Origin: Komagataeibacter sp. FNDCF1
GTDB taxonomy: Bacteria; Pseudomonadota; Alphaproteobacteria; Acetobacterales; Acetobacteraceae
Reading direction: 5' to 3'
Assembly (NCBI RefSeq): GCF_021295335.1
Contig: NZ_JAIWOT010000001.1
Coordinates: 499,001 to 563,000 of the forward strand
Length of the DNA: 64,000 bases
Part shown: positions 1 through 11,652 of the stretch, piece by piece
How positions within the stretch are numbered: position 1 is the stretch's first letter
Layout of the letters: each line of letters begins with the position of its first letter
The notes under the pieces: generated by a model
Database searches by the model: none
What the model was told of the DNA's origin: nothing
Seen by the model: the letters and a program-made list of their open reading frames with translations, nothing else
Program-made: the position numbers and the translations under genes

Positions 1-1331
1 GAACTCATGCCGGTCATGGAATATCCGTTTGGCGGGTCATGGGGCTACCAGCCACTGGGACTGTTCGCGCCTTCCGCCCGGCATGGAACGCCTGCCGATT
101 TCGCGGCCTTCATCAATGCCTGCCACATCGCCGGCATCGGCGTGATACTGGACTGGGTGCCCGCCCACTTTCCCAATGACGTGCACGGGCTGGTCTGTTT
201 CGACGGCTGCGCGCTGTACGAACATCAGGACCCGCGCGAAGGCGTGCACAGGGACTGGAACACCCATATCTACAATCTCGGGCGGCATGAGGTGCGCGGC
301 TTCCTGATCGCCAGCGCGCTCATGTGGCTGGAACGCTACCATGTGGATGGCCTGCGGGTGGATGCCGTGGCCTCCATGCTGTACCGCGACTACAGCCGCG
401 GGGAAGGGGAGTGGATACCCAACATCCATGGCGGGCGTGAAAACCTGGAGGCCGTGGCCTTCCTGCGCCAGCTGAACGAGACGGTGCACGCCACCGTGCC
501 AGATGGCATCATGATCGCGGAGGAATCAACCGCCTGGCCCGGCGTGACCCATCCCGTGGCGTATGGGGGGCTGGGGTTTTCCTATAAATGGAACATGGGC
601 TGGATGCATGACAGCCTGCGCTTCTTCGCGCGCGACCCGCTGTGGCGCGGCTTCCACCTGGCGGAAATCCTGTTCGGCCTGCACTATGCGTTCAGTGAAC
701 ATTTCATCCTGTGCCTGTCACATGATGAAGTGACACACGGCAAGGGATCGCTGCTGTCGCGCATGCCCGGTGATGACTGGCAGCGCCATGCCAACATGCG
801 GCTGTTCTTTGCCTTCATGTGGGCGCATCCGGGGCGCAAGCTCATTTTCATGGGCGCCGAATTCGGTCAGGAAGCCGAGTGGTCGCATGATGGCGCGCTG
901 GAATGGTACCGCCTCGACAGTCCGCTCAAGGCCGGGCTTGCAACCCTCGTGGCCGACCTGAACCGGACCTACCGCGCCATGCCGGCCCTCCACGCGCGTG
1001 ACAGTGACCCGGCGGGATTTGCATGGATTGTCGGGGATGACACGACCAATACGGTACTGGCGTGGCTGCGCCTGGCCCCACCGGCAGCACCGGTGCTTGT
1101 CGTGCTCAACCTGACCCCTGTCCCGCGGCATGATTACCGGGTGGGCGTGCCGGTGGGCGGGCTGTGGCGGGAATGTCTCAATTCCGATGCCGATGCTTAC
1201 GGCGGCGCGGGCCTGGGTAACGGTGGGTCTGTCATGGCGACGGACGAACCCGCCCATGGCCAGCCCTGTTCATGCGTGCTGACGCTGCCCCCGCTGGCGG
1301 CACTTTACCTTCATCCGGCGGGAGAGGCGGC

Positions 1332-1335
<4 letters not shown>
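1..1335 (+). CDS. glgB: 1,4-alpha-glucan branching enzyme, C-terminal part (5' end outside window)
   Basis: Introduces alpha-1,6 branches into glycogen (GH13) in the cytoplasm. The reading frame is open from base 1, so about 445 C-terminal residues of a roughly 730-residue family are present and the N-terminal CBM48 part lies upstream. Visible GH13 signatures are the nucleophile motif [16 protein letters not shown] (Asp codon at 361), the acid/base Glu in [10 protein letters not shown] (codon at 520) and LSHDEV near 718. The end, with the all-beta C domain, is intact. The stop overlaps the glgX start (ATGA), so it is the first visible gene of the glgB-glgX-treZ-malQ-treY operon. Family assignment is firm; only the missing 5' part limits it. 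Confidence 0.96.
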
Positions 1336-3454
<2,119 letters not shown>

Positions 3455-3458
<4 letters not shown>

Positions 3459-5236
3459 GCACGCATTTCCGCTATAACCGCCATGCGGGCGCCACGCTGG
3501 TCGATGGCGGGCATACCCGTTTCCGCCTGTGGGCGCCTTCATGCGCCGGGGTCGCGCTTGAAGTCGCGGGCCACGCGCCGGTGCCCATGGCGGCGCGCAA
3601 GGGGGGATGGTTCGAATGCGTCTATCCCTGTGGCGCCGGCACGCAGTACCGCTACCGGGTCCGGCCCGACCTTGCGGTGCCGGACCCGGCATCATGCTAC
3701 CAGCCGCAGGACGTGCACGGCCCGAGCGAGGTGCTGGACCCGGCCGAATATGACTGGCAGTACCCCCGCTGGTCCGGTCGCCCCTGGCACGAGACGGTTA
3801 TATACGAAGTGCATGTGGGCCTGATGGGCGGGTATGGTGGCGTAGCGCGTGAACTGCCACGTCTTGCGGCGCTGGGTGTCACGGCGATCGAACTCATGCC
3901 GTTGTCCGAAATACCGGGGGGGCGCAACTGGGGGTATGACGGCGTGCTGCCCTACGCGCCGGAATCCAGTCATGGCCATCCTGATGAACTCAAGGCCCTG
4001 ATCGACCGGGCGCACGGGCTCGGGCTCATGGTGTTCCTGGATGTGGTGTACAACCATTTCGGCCCCGACGGGAATTATCTTGCCGCTTATGCCGCCCCGT
4101 TCTTCCGCCCCGACCAGCCGACACCATGGGGGGCGGCCATCGATTTCCGGCGTGATGCGGTGCGGACGTTCTTTGTGGACAATGCGCTGTACTGGCTCAT
4201 GGAATTCCGTTTCGACGGGCTGCGGCTGGATGCGGTGCAGGCGATAACCGAGCGTGCATGGCTTATCGAACTGCCCGCGCGCATCCGCGCCCATGTGGAA
4301 CCGGGGCGGCATGTCCATCTGATCGTGGAAAACGAGAACAATGACGCCGGGCTGCTGCGCGCGGGCTACCGTGCCCAGTGGAATGACGATGCCCATAACG
4401 CCCTGCACGTGCTGCTGACGGGGGAGGATGAAAGCTATTACGGCAATTTTTCCGATGACCCGGCGGGTGCGCTGGCGCGCGTGCTGGCCGAAGGCTTTGC
4501 CTTCCAGGGTGAGGTCTCGCCCGTGACCCACAGGCCACGGGGCAGCCCCAGTGCGGACCTGGCGCCCGAGCACTTCATCATCTTCCTGCAGAACCATGAC
4601 CAGATCGGCAATCGCGCACTGGGGGAACGGCTGAACCTGCTGGCTGACCCGCAGGCATTGCGCGCGGCCTACGGGCTTGTGCTGCTGTGCCCGCAGATCC
4701 CGCTCATGTTCATGGGGGAGGAATGGGGGTCGCGCCAGCCCTTCCTGTTCTTCACCAGCCACACGCCCGAACTGGGCCACATCGTACGCGACGGGCGGCG
4801 CAGGGAGTTTGCCGGTTTTTCGCATTTCGCATCGGAGGAAAAGCGTCACCTGATCCCTGATCCGAACGCGCCGGAAACCTTCGCCGCCTCGCAATTGCGC
4901 GTGGCGGAGCGCGAAGCGGCACCCCATGCCCTGTGGATGGCCATGATCCACGACCTGCTTGTCCTGCGCCACGCGGAGATCGTGCCCCGCCTGCCCGGCG
5001 CGCGCGCCATCGGGGCGCAGGTCATTGGCGCGAAGGCCGTATGCGGGCAGTGGCGCATGGGGGACGGAACACGGCTTGGCATCGCGCTCAACCTCGGCCC
5101 ATCCCCCGTAACATTGCCCGATACACTGCGCGGGCGCTGCCTGCATGCCGTACTGCCGCAGGGGGCGGATCCGTCCTGCGCCACCCTGCCGCCCGGCAGC
5201 GTCGTGGTCTGTCTGGCGGAGGCGGAGGATGAATAA
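3455..5236 (+). CDS. treZ: Malto-oligosyltrehalose trehalohydrolase TreZ
   Basis: Cleaves trehalose from the maltooligosyl-trehalose made by TreY. 593 residues, usual length. An N-terminal CBM48-like domain (GGHTRFRLWAPSCAGVALEV) is followed by the GH13 barrel; nucleophile Asp259 in FDGLRLDAVQ, acid/base Glu292 in HLIVENENND and the third acid Asp382 in QNHDQIGNRALGERL. These last two motifs are typical of TreZ rather than GlgB. The start ATG overlaps the glgX stop, preceded by GGAGAGGGG. Its end overlaps malQ by 8 nt. Unusually for a tre operon, malQ sits between treZ and its partner treY. Confidence 0.96.
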
Positions 5237-7313
5237 CCGCGACTTGGCCGACCGTGCCCGCCGGGCCGGGCTGAGCATGCGCTGGCGCGACGCCGGGGGC
5301 CAGATCCACCGTGTTTCCAATGAAAGCATCCGCCGCCTGCTGGGCGTGCTGGAAAACCATGGGCGCGTGGAGCGCGGCCATGGCGCCCTGCCCGCGATGA
5401 TCGTGGCGGTGGCGGGACAGGCGACGGCGTTGCCGCATACCGACGGGCCTGCCCCCACCACCTTCCGCCTGGTGCTGGAGGAAGGTGGCGTGGTCGAGGG
5501 CCCGCTGCGGCAGGTGCGTGGCCGGACGGTTCTGCCCGCCATGACCAGCCCTGGCTACCACAGGCTGCAGATGGGCGGGGCGGAAACCACGCTTGCCCTC
5601 ACACCTGCCACGTGCCCCACGGTTGCGGCGCGGACTGCACGCGGCCCGGCGCGGCCATGGGGCGTGGGTGCGCAGATATATGGCCTGCGCACGCCGGGGG
5701 ATGGAGGGATAGGCCATTTTGGCGCGGTGGCAAACCTTGCGCGACTGGCGGCGGCAAAGGGGGCGGATGCGCTGGCCATAAGCCCGGTCCATGCCATGTT
5801 CGCGGCGCGGCCGGGGCAGTACAGCCCGTATTCCCCGTCATCGCGGCTGTTTCTCAACCCCCTGCTGGCCGATCCGCATGCCGTGTTCGATACCGCGACA
5901 CTCCAGAACGCATCCCTGCGCAACGGCAGCACCCATGTCGACACCCTGCGCGCACTGGAAAATGCCCCCCTGATTGAATGGGAGGAAGCCACCCGCCAGC
6001 GCTACCGGCTGCTGCGGCAGCTTTATGACGAGCGGATCGCACCCGCCCCCCCGGATGACCTGCATGCCTTCCGCCATGCCGGTGGCATGGCGCTGGAGCG
6101 GCATGCCCTGTTCGAAACCCTGCATGCCTATTTCACCACCCGTGGCGCGCGCGGCGGGGACTGGCGCTGCTGGCCCGTGGCCATGCGCCAGCCCGCCAGC
6201 CCCGAGGTCGCGCGTTTTGGCGCGGAGTTTGCGCATGACGTGGAATTCCATGTTTTTTTGCAGTGGCTTGCCGCCCGCAGCATGGCGCAGGCACGCGATG
6301 CCGCGCGAAGTGCTGGCATGCGGATCGGCCTTATCGCCGACATGGCGGTGGGCGTGGACCCGACGGGCAGCGAGTGCTGGGCACGACAGGACGAATTCCT
6401 TGTCGGTGCCTCCATTGGCGCACCACCGGATGCGCTCAGCCCGGTGGGGCAGGACTGGGGGCTGACCACCTTCTCCCCCCGCGGGTTGCAGGCGAACGGC
6501 TACCGCGCCTTTGTCGAGACCCTGCGCGCGGGCTTTGCCCATGGCGGGGGGCTGCGCATCGACCATGTCATGGCGCTGGAGCGGTTGTGGGTCATACCGC
6601 CGGGCGGTGCCTCGACCGACGGGGCATACCTTGCCTTTCCCGTGCGTGACCTCATGCGGCTTGTGGCGCTGGAGGCGACACGGGCCAATGCGGTCGTGAT
6701 TGGCGAGGATCTGGGCACGGTCACCACCACCTTCCGCAAGGCGGCGGAAAAACAGGGCATAATGGGCATGAACGTACTGTTTTTCGAACGGACGGCGCAG
6801 GGTGCGTTCAAACAGCCCGCCAGCTGGTCGCGCAACGCCACGGCCATGACCACCACGCATGACCTGCCCACGGTGGCAGGCTGGTGGCAGGGGGTCGACA
6901 TGGACTGGCGGGCCAGGCTGGGCCAACTGGCCGCGGGCACGGACGTGCCCAGCCTGCGTGACGAGCGTGAAAACGACCGCGCCGCGCTGTGGGCCGCCCT
7001 TGCCACCGCCAGCGCCCGCCCCGCGCGCAGCCCGCGGCAGGGGCGGCTGCGTGAAAAGCCCCCCGTAACCACGGCCGGGGCCGCCATTGTGGTGGATGAG
7101 GCGATAGGGTTCGTCGCCCGTACGCCATGCCCGCTGGTGGTCATTGCGCTGGAGGACCTGCTTGGCCTGGCCGAACAGCCAAACCTGCCGGGCACCATCA
7201 CGGGCCACCCCAACTGGCGCAGGCGCTATCCGGGTACGGCGGCGACCATACTGTCCGGTCCGGACATGCGCAGGCGGCTCAACCGCCTGCGTGCGGGGCG
7301 CGGCCATGAATAG
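5229..7313 (+). CDS. malQ: 4-alpha-glucanotransferase (amylomaltase) MalQ
   Basis: GH77 disproportionating enzyme that transfers maltodextrin segments and releases glucose. 694 residues from the chosen ATG, close to the long proteobacterial MalQ form with an N-terminal extension of about 130 residues before the barrel (RPWGVGAQIYGLRTPGDGGIGHFG). Catalytic motifs: GLRIDHVMALERLW (nucleophile Asp), VVIGEDLGTV (acid/base Glu) and TTTHDLPTVAGWW (transition-state Asp). The start was placed at 5229 because AGGCGGAGG lies directly upstream and this gives an 8-nt overlap (ATGAATAA) with treZ; longer in-frame starts would lie inside treZ. It adjusts maltodextrin chain length for TreY, which needs chains above about three glucoses. 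Confidence 0.95.
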   Translation: MNNRDLADRARRAGLSMRWRDAGGQIHRVSNESIRRLLGVLENHGRVERGHGALPAMIVAVAGQATALPHTDGPAPTTFRLVLEEGGVVEGPLRQVRGRTVLPAMTSPGYHRLQMGGAETTLALTPATCPTVAARTARGPARPWGVGAQIYGLRTPGDGGIGHFGAVANLARLAAAKGADALAISPVHAMFAARPGQYSPYSPSSRLFLNPLLADPHAVFDTATLQNASLRNGSTHVDTLRALENAPLIEWEEATRQRYRLLRQLYDERIAPAPPDDLHAFRHAGGMALERHALFETLHAYFTTRGARGGDWRCWPVAMRQPASPEVARFGAEFAHDVEFHVFLQWLAARSMAQARDAARSAGMRIGLIADMAVGVDPTGSECWARQDEFLVGASIGAPPDALSPVGQDWGLTTFSPRGLQANGYRAFVETLRAGFAHGGGLRIDHVMALERLWVIPPGGASTDGAYLAFPVRDLMRLVALEATRANAVVIGEDLGTVTTTFRKAAEKQGIMGMNVLFFERTAQGAFKQPASWSRNATAMTTTHDLPTVAGWWQGVDMDWRARLGQLAAGTDVPSLRDERENDRAALWAALATASARPARSPRQGRLREKPPVTTAGAAIVVDEAIGFVARTPCPLVVIALEDLLGLAEQPNLPGTITGHPNWRRRYPGTAATILSGPDMRRRLNRLRAGRGHE

Positions 7314-10053
7314 CCGTGCGGGCGCACGGTCCATGCGGGCGACGCTGCGCCTGCAGTTCCGTGATGGCATGACGCTGGACAGGGCATGCGGACTGATCCC
7401 GCAGTTTGCCCGGCTGGGCATAAGCCATCTGTACGCCTCGCCCCTGTTCATGGCCCGTCCCGGTTCCACCCATGGCTATGACACGCTGGCCTATGACCGG
7501 ATCGACCCCGCACTGGGTGGTGAGGCGGCGCTGATCCGGCTGACGGACCGGCTGCACGCGCATGGCATGGGTCTGGTCATGGATATCGTGCCCAACCATA
7601 TGGCGGTGGACGCAGGCAACCCATGGTGGCTGGACGTACTGGCATGGGGGCGTGCGTCGGGATATGCGCGCTGGTTCGATATCGACTGGCATGCGCCGGA
7701 CCCGGACCTGCATGGCCGCATCCTGCTGCCATTCCTGGACCGGCCGGTGGCGGAAGCCATGGCGGCAGGCCTGCTGGTCCTGCGCCATGATGGCGGCAGC
7801 GGACTGTTTTTCATCCATCATCATGACCAGCGTTTCCCTTTATGCCCGACGGGTTATGCCGCCATGCTGGCCTGTGTCGATGCACCGGGGCCGCTGCTGG
7901 CGGCATGGACGCGTGTCGCGCTGCGCGCCGGTCCGTGCGCGGAAGCGGATGCGGCACTGGCGGCCCTGCGCGCCTGGGGGGCGACGGAAGCAGGGGAAAG
8001 GGCGATGAACCGCCTTGCCATGATCCATGATGCAACCAATCTGTCCGGTCGTGCGCGGCTGGAGCGGGTTCTGGCGGCGCAGGCATGGCGGCTGGCCTGC
8101 TGGCGGGATGCGTCTACGCGTATCAACTGGCGGCGTTTTTTTGACATTACCGGCCTGATTGGCGTGTGCGTGGAGCGCGAGGAGGTGTTCGAGGCCGTAC
8201 ATGCCCTTGTCTTTTCACTTTACCAGCGCGGGGTGGTGGACGGGGTGCGTGTGGACCATATCGACGGGCTGGATGCCCCTGCCGCCTATTGCCAGCGCCT
8301 GCGTGAACGGCTGGATACCCTGACCCCGCTCCGCCCCGAACATGCCCTGCCCGGAGGTGCGGTCCATGTTGAAAAAATCCTGGTGGCGGGGGAGAGCCTG
8401 CCCGACGCATGGCCGGTGGATGGCACGACCGGCTATGACTTCATGGATCAGGTCAGCGCGGTGCTGCATGATGGAGCGGGTGTCCCGGCGCTGGACCGGC
8501 TATGGGCCGCATGCGGTCCGGATGCGCAGGCCCTTGATCCGATCGTGAAGACCGCGCGCGCCCAGTTGCTTGAACATACCTTTGGCGCCGAGTTCGGGCA
8601 TCTTGCCTTTCTGCTGGACCGGGCCCTTTGCGGCGTGTCCGAAGCCTGCGCCACGCAGGAGATGCATGATGCCCTGCGTAACCTGCTGGTGCAGTTCCAT
8701 CCCTACCGCACCTATTTTGGTGATGAGGTGATACAGGACCATACGGCGGATCGTGCGGCACTCAGCCAGGCGCAGCGGGATGCAGCCGTCTTTCTGGCCA
8801 CGGGTCAGTGCGCGATGACGGCGCGTATGGTACGGCTGCTGGAATCCTGTCCCGAACAGGCCCCGCCTGTCGTTGTGCGCAGGGCCCAGCTTGCCTTCGA
8901 GCACCTGACCGCGCCGCTGGCCGCCAAGTCACTGGAGGATACGGCCTTCTACCGTTACGGTCGCCTGCTGTCGCGTAACGAGGTCGGGTCGGACCCCGGC
9001 CGGATGGCCCTGCCGGTTCACGCGTTTCATGAAGCCTGTGGCGCGCGGGCGGCCCGTTACCCCCATGCACTGCTGGCCACGGCCACGCATGACCATAAAC
9101 GCGGGGAGGACGCGCGCGCGCGCCTTGCGGTGCTGAGCGAGGCCGCCGGTGAATGGGAAGCGCTTGTGCAGGGCTGGTTTGCCCATAATGATGCGGGGCA
9201 GGGCGCCGGGCCCGACCGTATTGATGAAATCATGCTCTATCAGACACTGGTGGGGGCATGGCCGCTGGTTCCGTTCGGGAATGACGGCGCGGCGCGGACA
9301 CGTTTCTGCCAGCGCATCATCCAGTGGCAGACCAAGGCCCTGCGGGAAGCCAAGCGCCATACATCCTGGACCCGGCCCAACGGGGAGTATGAGGACGCCT
9401 ACGCCCGCTTTGCCGAACGCCTGCTTGACCCGGCGCGGGCCGGGCCCTTCTTGCAACAGCTTGAGGGGTTTGTTGCCCGCATCGCCCCCGCGGGCGCGCT
9501 GAACGGGCTGGCGCAGACCCTGCTGCGGCTGTGCGTGCCCGGCGTGCCCGATCTGTATCAGGGCCGTGACCTGTGGGATTTCAGCCTTGTGGACCCCGAC
9601 AACCGCAGCCCGGTGGATTTTGCCCATCGTGATGCCCTGCTTGAATCCGCCACCAGCTTTGGCAACGCCGCCGCCACATGGCGCACGGGGCGGGTCAAGC
9701 AGGACATGATCCGTCGCGTCCTGTCCTTTCGCCGGCACTATCCCGACCTGTTTGCCGTGGGGGCGCATGCGCCTGTCGGCATTGACGGGCGGGACCATGC
9801 CCATGCCATCGCCTTCCTGCGCCAGCATGACGGGATGAGCCTGCTGGTGGTTGCCCCGCGCCTGCCATTTGGGCTGGGGGTGGATGACGATACGCTGGCG
9901 CTGACGCGGGGGACGGATCTTTCGCTCCGGCTGCCCCCGCTGCCCGGGCCGTGGCATAGCCTGCTTGGCGATGTGCCCGATTGTGTTGCCATGCCTTTCA
10001 TGCAGGGGCAACTGCCCATTGCCTGCCTTGTGCATGATGCCCGTTCCGCCTGA
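7306..10053 (+). CDS. treY: Malto-oligosyltrehalose synthase TreY
   Basis: Isomerises the reducing-end alpha-1,4 link of a maltodextrin to alpha-1,1, giving maltooligosyl-trehalose for TreZ. 915 residues, GH13. Motifs: early barrel strand MDIVPNHMAVD, nucleophile region GVRVDHIDGLDAP, acid/base region VEKILVAGESLP, and TATHDHKRGEDARARL, which is typical of TreY. The ATG at 7306 overlaps the malQ stop in ATGAATAG, the same 8-nt junction type as treZ/malQ. It is the last gene of the operon; a weak GCCGG/CCGGC hairpin follows at about 10060 but no clear T-tract terminator. With TreZ it makes trehalose from glycogen, presumably for osmotic, desiccation or acid stress. Confidence 0.96.
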   Translation: MNSRAGARSMRATLRLQFRDGMTLDRACGLIPQFARLGISHLYASPLFMARPGSTHGYDTLAYDRIDPALGGEAALIRLTDRLHAHGMGLVMDIVPNHMAVDAGNPWWLDVLAWGRASGYARWFDIDWHAPDPDLHGRILLPFLDRPVAEAMAAGLLVLRHDGGSGLFFIHHHDQRFPLCPTGYAAMLACVDAPGPLLAAWTRVALRAGPCAEADAALAALRAWGATEAGERAMNRLAMIHDATNLSGRARLERVLAAQAWRLACWRDASTRINWRRFFDITGLIGVCVEREEVFEAVHALVFSLYQRGVVDGVRVDHIDGLDAPAAYCQRLRERLDTLTPLRPEHALPGGAVHVEKILVAGESLPDAWPVDGTTGYDFMDQVSAVLHDGAGVPALDRLWAACGPDAQALDPIVKTARAQLLEHTFGAEFGHLAFLLDRALCGVSEACATQEMHDALRNLLVQFHPYRTYFGDEVIQDHTADRAALSQAQRDAAVFLATGQCAMTARMVRLLESCPEQAPPVVVRRAQLAFEHLTAPLAAKSLEDTAFYRYGRLLSRNEVGSDPGRMALPVHAFHEACGARAARYPHALLATATHDHKRGEDARARLAVLSEAAGEWEALVQGWFAHNDAGQGAGPDRIDEIMLYQTLVGAWPLVPFGNDGAARTRFCQRIIQWQTKALREAKRHTSWTRPNGEYEDAYARFAERLLDPARAGPFLQQLEGFVARIAPAGALNGLAQTLLRLCVPGVPDLYQGRDLWDFSLVDPDNRSPVDFAHRDALLESATSFGNAAATWRTGRVKQDMIRRVLSFRRHYPDLFAVGAHAPVGIDGRDHAHAIAFLRQHDGMSLLVVAPRLPFGLGVDDDTLALTRGTDLSLRLPPLPGPWHSLLGDVPDCVAMPFMQGQLPIACLVHDARSA

Positions 10054-10098
10054 ACCCATGCCGGGCGGTGACCGGCCTGCGCGGGGGCTGGAATTAAA

Positions 10099-10380
10099 TT
10101 AGTGGTGGATCATGCCCATGCCTGCCCGCATGGCCGTGTGCAGCATTTCCGGCCACAGGCCATGGCCACCGCCCGGGCCATGATCCGGGTCTGAGCGGGG
10201 CGGGTTGTCATCAGCCGCTGTGGTCACCGGCAGTCCGTCGTCATCCAGTGGCACACGGTGACGGGGCGCGCATCCCGCCAGCAGCACCATGCTGCAAATG
10301 ACCGTGACCGGAAGCCAGGACAGCAAGCAAAAGCGCCAGTAGGCACGCAATACATGCGGTGTGCACAATACAGTAGTCAT
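10099..10380 (-). CDS. Small predicted lipoprotein of unknown function
   Basis: 93 residues; family not recognised. A hydrophobic stretch (residues about 12-34) ends in a good lipobox, MVLLAGC, so signal peptidase II cleavage and lipidation are expected. The mature part is short, rich in Pro, Asp, Gly and His (PDHGPGGGHG) and ends in a double His. It is convergent with treY. The start is uncertain: no purine-rich Shine-Dalgarno lies ahead of the ATG at 10380, and downstream TTG or GTG codons could be used while keeping the signal sequence. Small lipoproteins of this kind are often annotated only as hypothetical; no function is inferred. Confidence 0.55.
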   Translation of the reverse strand: MTTVLCTPHVLRAYWRFCLLSWLPVTVICSMVLLAGCAPRHRVPLDDDGLPVTTAADDNPPRSDPDHGPGGGHGLWPEMLHTAMRAGMGMIHH

Positions 10381-10639
10381 GCCAGAGGAGTTTAGGGACT
10401 GCCCGGCAGGCTGTTCATTAATAAATGTAATAATATGATTCCGTCTGTCCCTATCACGCTGTCCAGTATCAGGGCGGGAACATCGCGGATTTTTCCCATC
10501 ACGCTATCGGGAAAACGTAACGCTCCGCCTGAACTTGTGTTAACATGAACCGTTGGGTGCAGGTGGCAGGGTACCACCACATTCCGACACGCCTCGTAAC
10601 AGTTCCAGTGCCCACCATGCTCATGCAAGGGAGATGGAC

Positions 10640-10870
10640 ATGACGAAGTCAGACACACAACTGAACAATCAGGAACTTGAACTGCGGGCCATCAGCCTGT
10701 GGAGCAAGCAGCACCCAGACCGGCCATGGCGGCGGCTGAGCAACCTGCACCGTTATCACAAGACGGCGCACCCGATGCAGGGCATCCCCGCCTTCCCCGA
10801 GGAGCAGGAGCAGTTCCGTTTTCTTGCCTCCCATGCCATGACGCTGGCGCAGGAAAACAACTGCCGCTAG
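10640..10870 (+). CDS. Small hypothetical protein (76 aa)
   Basis: Unrecognised, soluble, charged protein with no signal peptide or membrane segment. It contains aromatic/basic sequence (SLWSKQHPDRPWRRLSNLHR) and a C-terminal helix-like acidic stretch. The start at 10640 is preferred because AAGGGAGA lies about 6 nt upstream; an ATG at 10634 in the same frame is possible but sits on the SD. A hairpin with six T residues directly follows the stop, so it is probably monocistronic. The compositional bias (low in frequent codons of overlapping frames, clean SD plus terminator) supports a real gene, but there is no functional clue. Confidence 0.6.
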   Translation: MTKSDTQLNNQELELRAISLWSKQHPDRPWRRLSNLHRYHKTAHPMQGIPAFPEEQEQFRFLASHAMTLAQENNCR

Positions 10871-10890
10871 AGGGCAGGGCGCTCTTTTTT
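10870..10890 (+). terminator. Rho-independent terminator after the 76-aa gene
   Basis: GAGGGC/GCGCTC stem (one mismatch, 3-nt loop) followed directly by TTTTTT; it begins at the last base of the stop codon of the small gene. Confidence 0.7.
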
Positions 10891-10913
10891 GCAATCAGAA
10901 TTCATTACCATAT

Positions 10914-10948
10914 GGCGGGGCGGGGCTGTTTACAGGCCCCGCCCCGCC
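10914..10948. terminator. Very stable GC hairpin between convergent genes
   Basis: A 15-bp stem (GGCGGGGCGGGGCTG against CAGGCCCCGCCCCGCC, one bulged C) with a TTTA loop, lying between a plus gene and a minus gene that converge here. No T-tract follows on either strand, so it probably acts as a bidirectional, tract-less terminator or mRNA 3' stabiliser. Confidence 0.6.
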
Positions 10949-10952
10949 TGTT

Positions 10953-11249
10953 TCATGGCTGTAGGCTGGATGGGCTGCGTATGGTCTGGTGCCTGTCGGA
11001 CATGCCCGGCGTGCCCGGGCCTGCGTTTGCCGCAGGGGGGCGGGTCAGCGGCTGGTCGGGGGGCGAGGATTCCGTCTTTTCCGGCAGGGGGACGGTCTTG
11101 CGCGCGTAAGGGTGGGCGCGCTCGATGGCGGAAGGGGAGTTATCTCCCGGCAGGTCCACGCTTCTGTCGTGTGGATGCTTCTGTGCCATCGCGGGCGTAC
11201 TGACCACGACAGCCAGGCCGAGCAGGACCCGTGCGGTAAAGGAACGCAT
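10953..11249 (-). CDS. Small exported protein of unknown function
   Basis: 98 residues. The N-terminus is a standard Sec signal peptide (basic MRSFTAR, hydrophobic LLGLAVVVS, then TPAMA before Gln) so the mature protein of about 75 residues is periplasmic or secreted. The mature part is rich in Pro, Ser and charged residues, lacks Cys and is probably disordered. A clear AAGGATG Shine-Dalgarno lies upstream of the ATG at 11249. Not assignable to a family by eye. It is isolated: the upstream 400 bases on this strand carry no gene, and the strong hairpin at 10914-10948 lies just beyond its stop. Confidence 0.6.
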   Translation of the reverse strand: MRSFTARVLLGLAVVVSTPAMAQKHPHDRSVDLPGDNSPSAIERAHPYARKTVPLPEKTESSPPDQPLTRPPAANAGPGTPGMSDRHQTIRSPSSLQP

Positions 11250-11652
11250 GATTTTTCATCCTTGCTGGATTATGCACAGACAGCGCGGGAATACCGCCGG
11301 GTTCATGCCGTATGGGGCGGGCGGACGGGAGCGTGTAATGGCCGGACCGTTATTCCCGCAACCTTTATCGCGCAATGCTGTAAACAGTTCCGGCCAGCCT
11401 GCTCATCTGCTTCTATTGTAGGCATGGAATAATAAAACGCATGTGATCCATGCAGCAATATTTTGAAACTTCATAAGCAGTATCATGTTGAATGTCTGTC
11501 TTTTGTCCCGGAAGGCAGCACTTCTGGCTGCCCGATGCGGGAAAAGGTGAACAGGCACCCCTGATGACAGGCCGGTACTGCCGTTTCGTGTGTGTACCCC
11601 GCACGTCCTGCCGCAACAGGGGGCAGGTCATATCGGCAACAGGAGCGACATC
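11250..11652. other. Non-coding stretch between divergent genes
   Basis: About 400 bases between the small exported protein (minus) and the glycosyltransferase-like gene (plus). It should hold both promoters; the second half (around 11430-11500) is more AT-rich. I see no convincing gene, RNA or long repeat here. Confidence 0.5.

Noticed and set aside
3692-5542. Long antisense open frame (minus) across treZ
   Set aside because: Shadow of treZ/malQ; low-complexity product, no SD.
5838-7469. Antisense open frame across malQ/treY
   Set aside because: Shadow of two well-supported genes.
10392-10658. Minus-strand frame (88 codons) near 10.5 kb
   Set aside because: Overlaps the start and SD of the small plus gene; no signal peptide or family feature.
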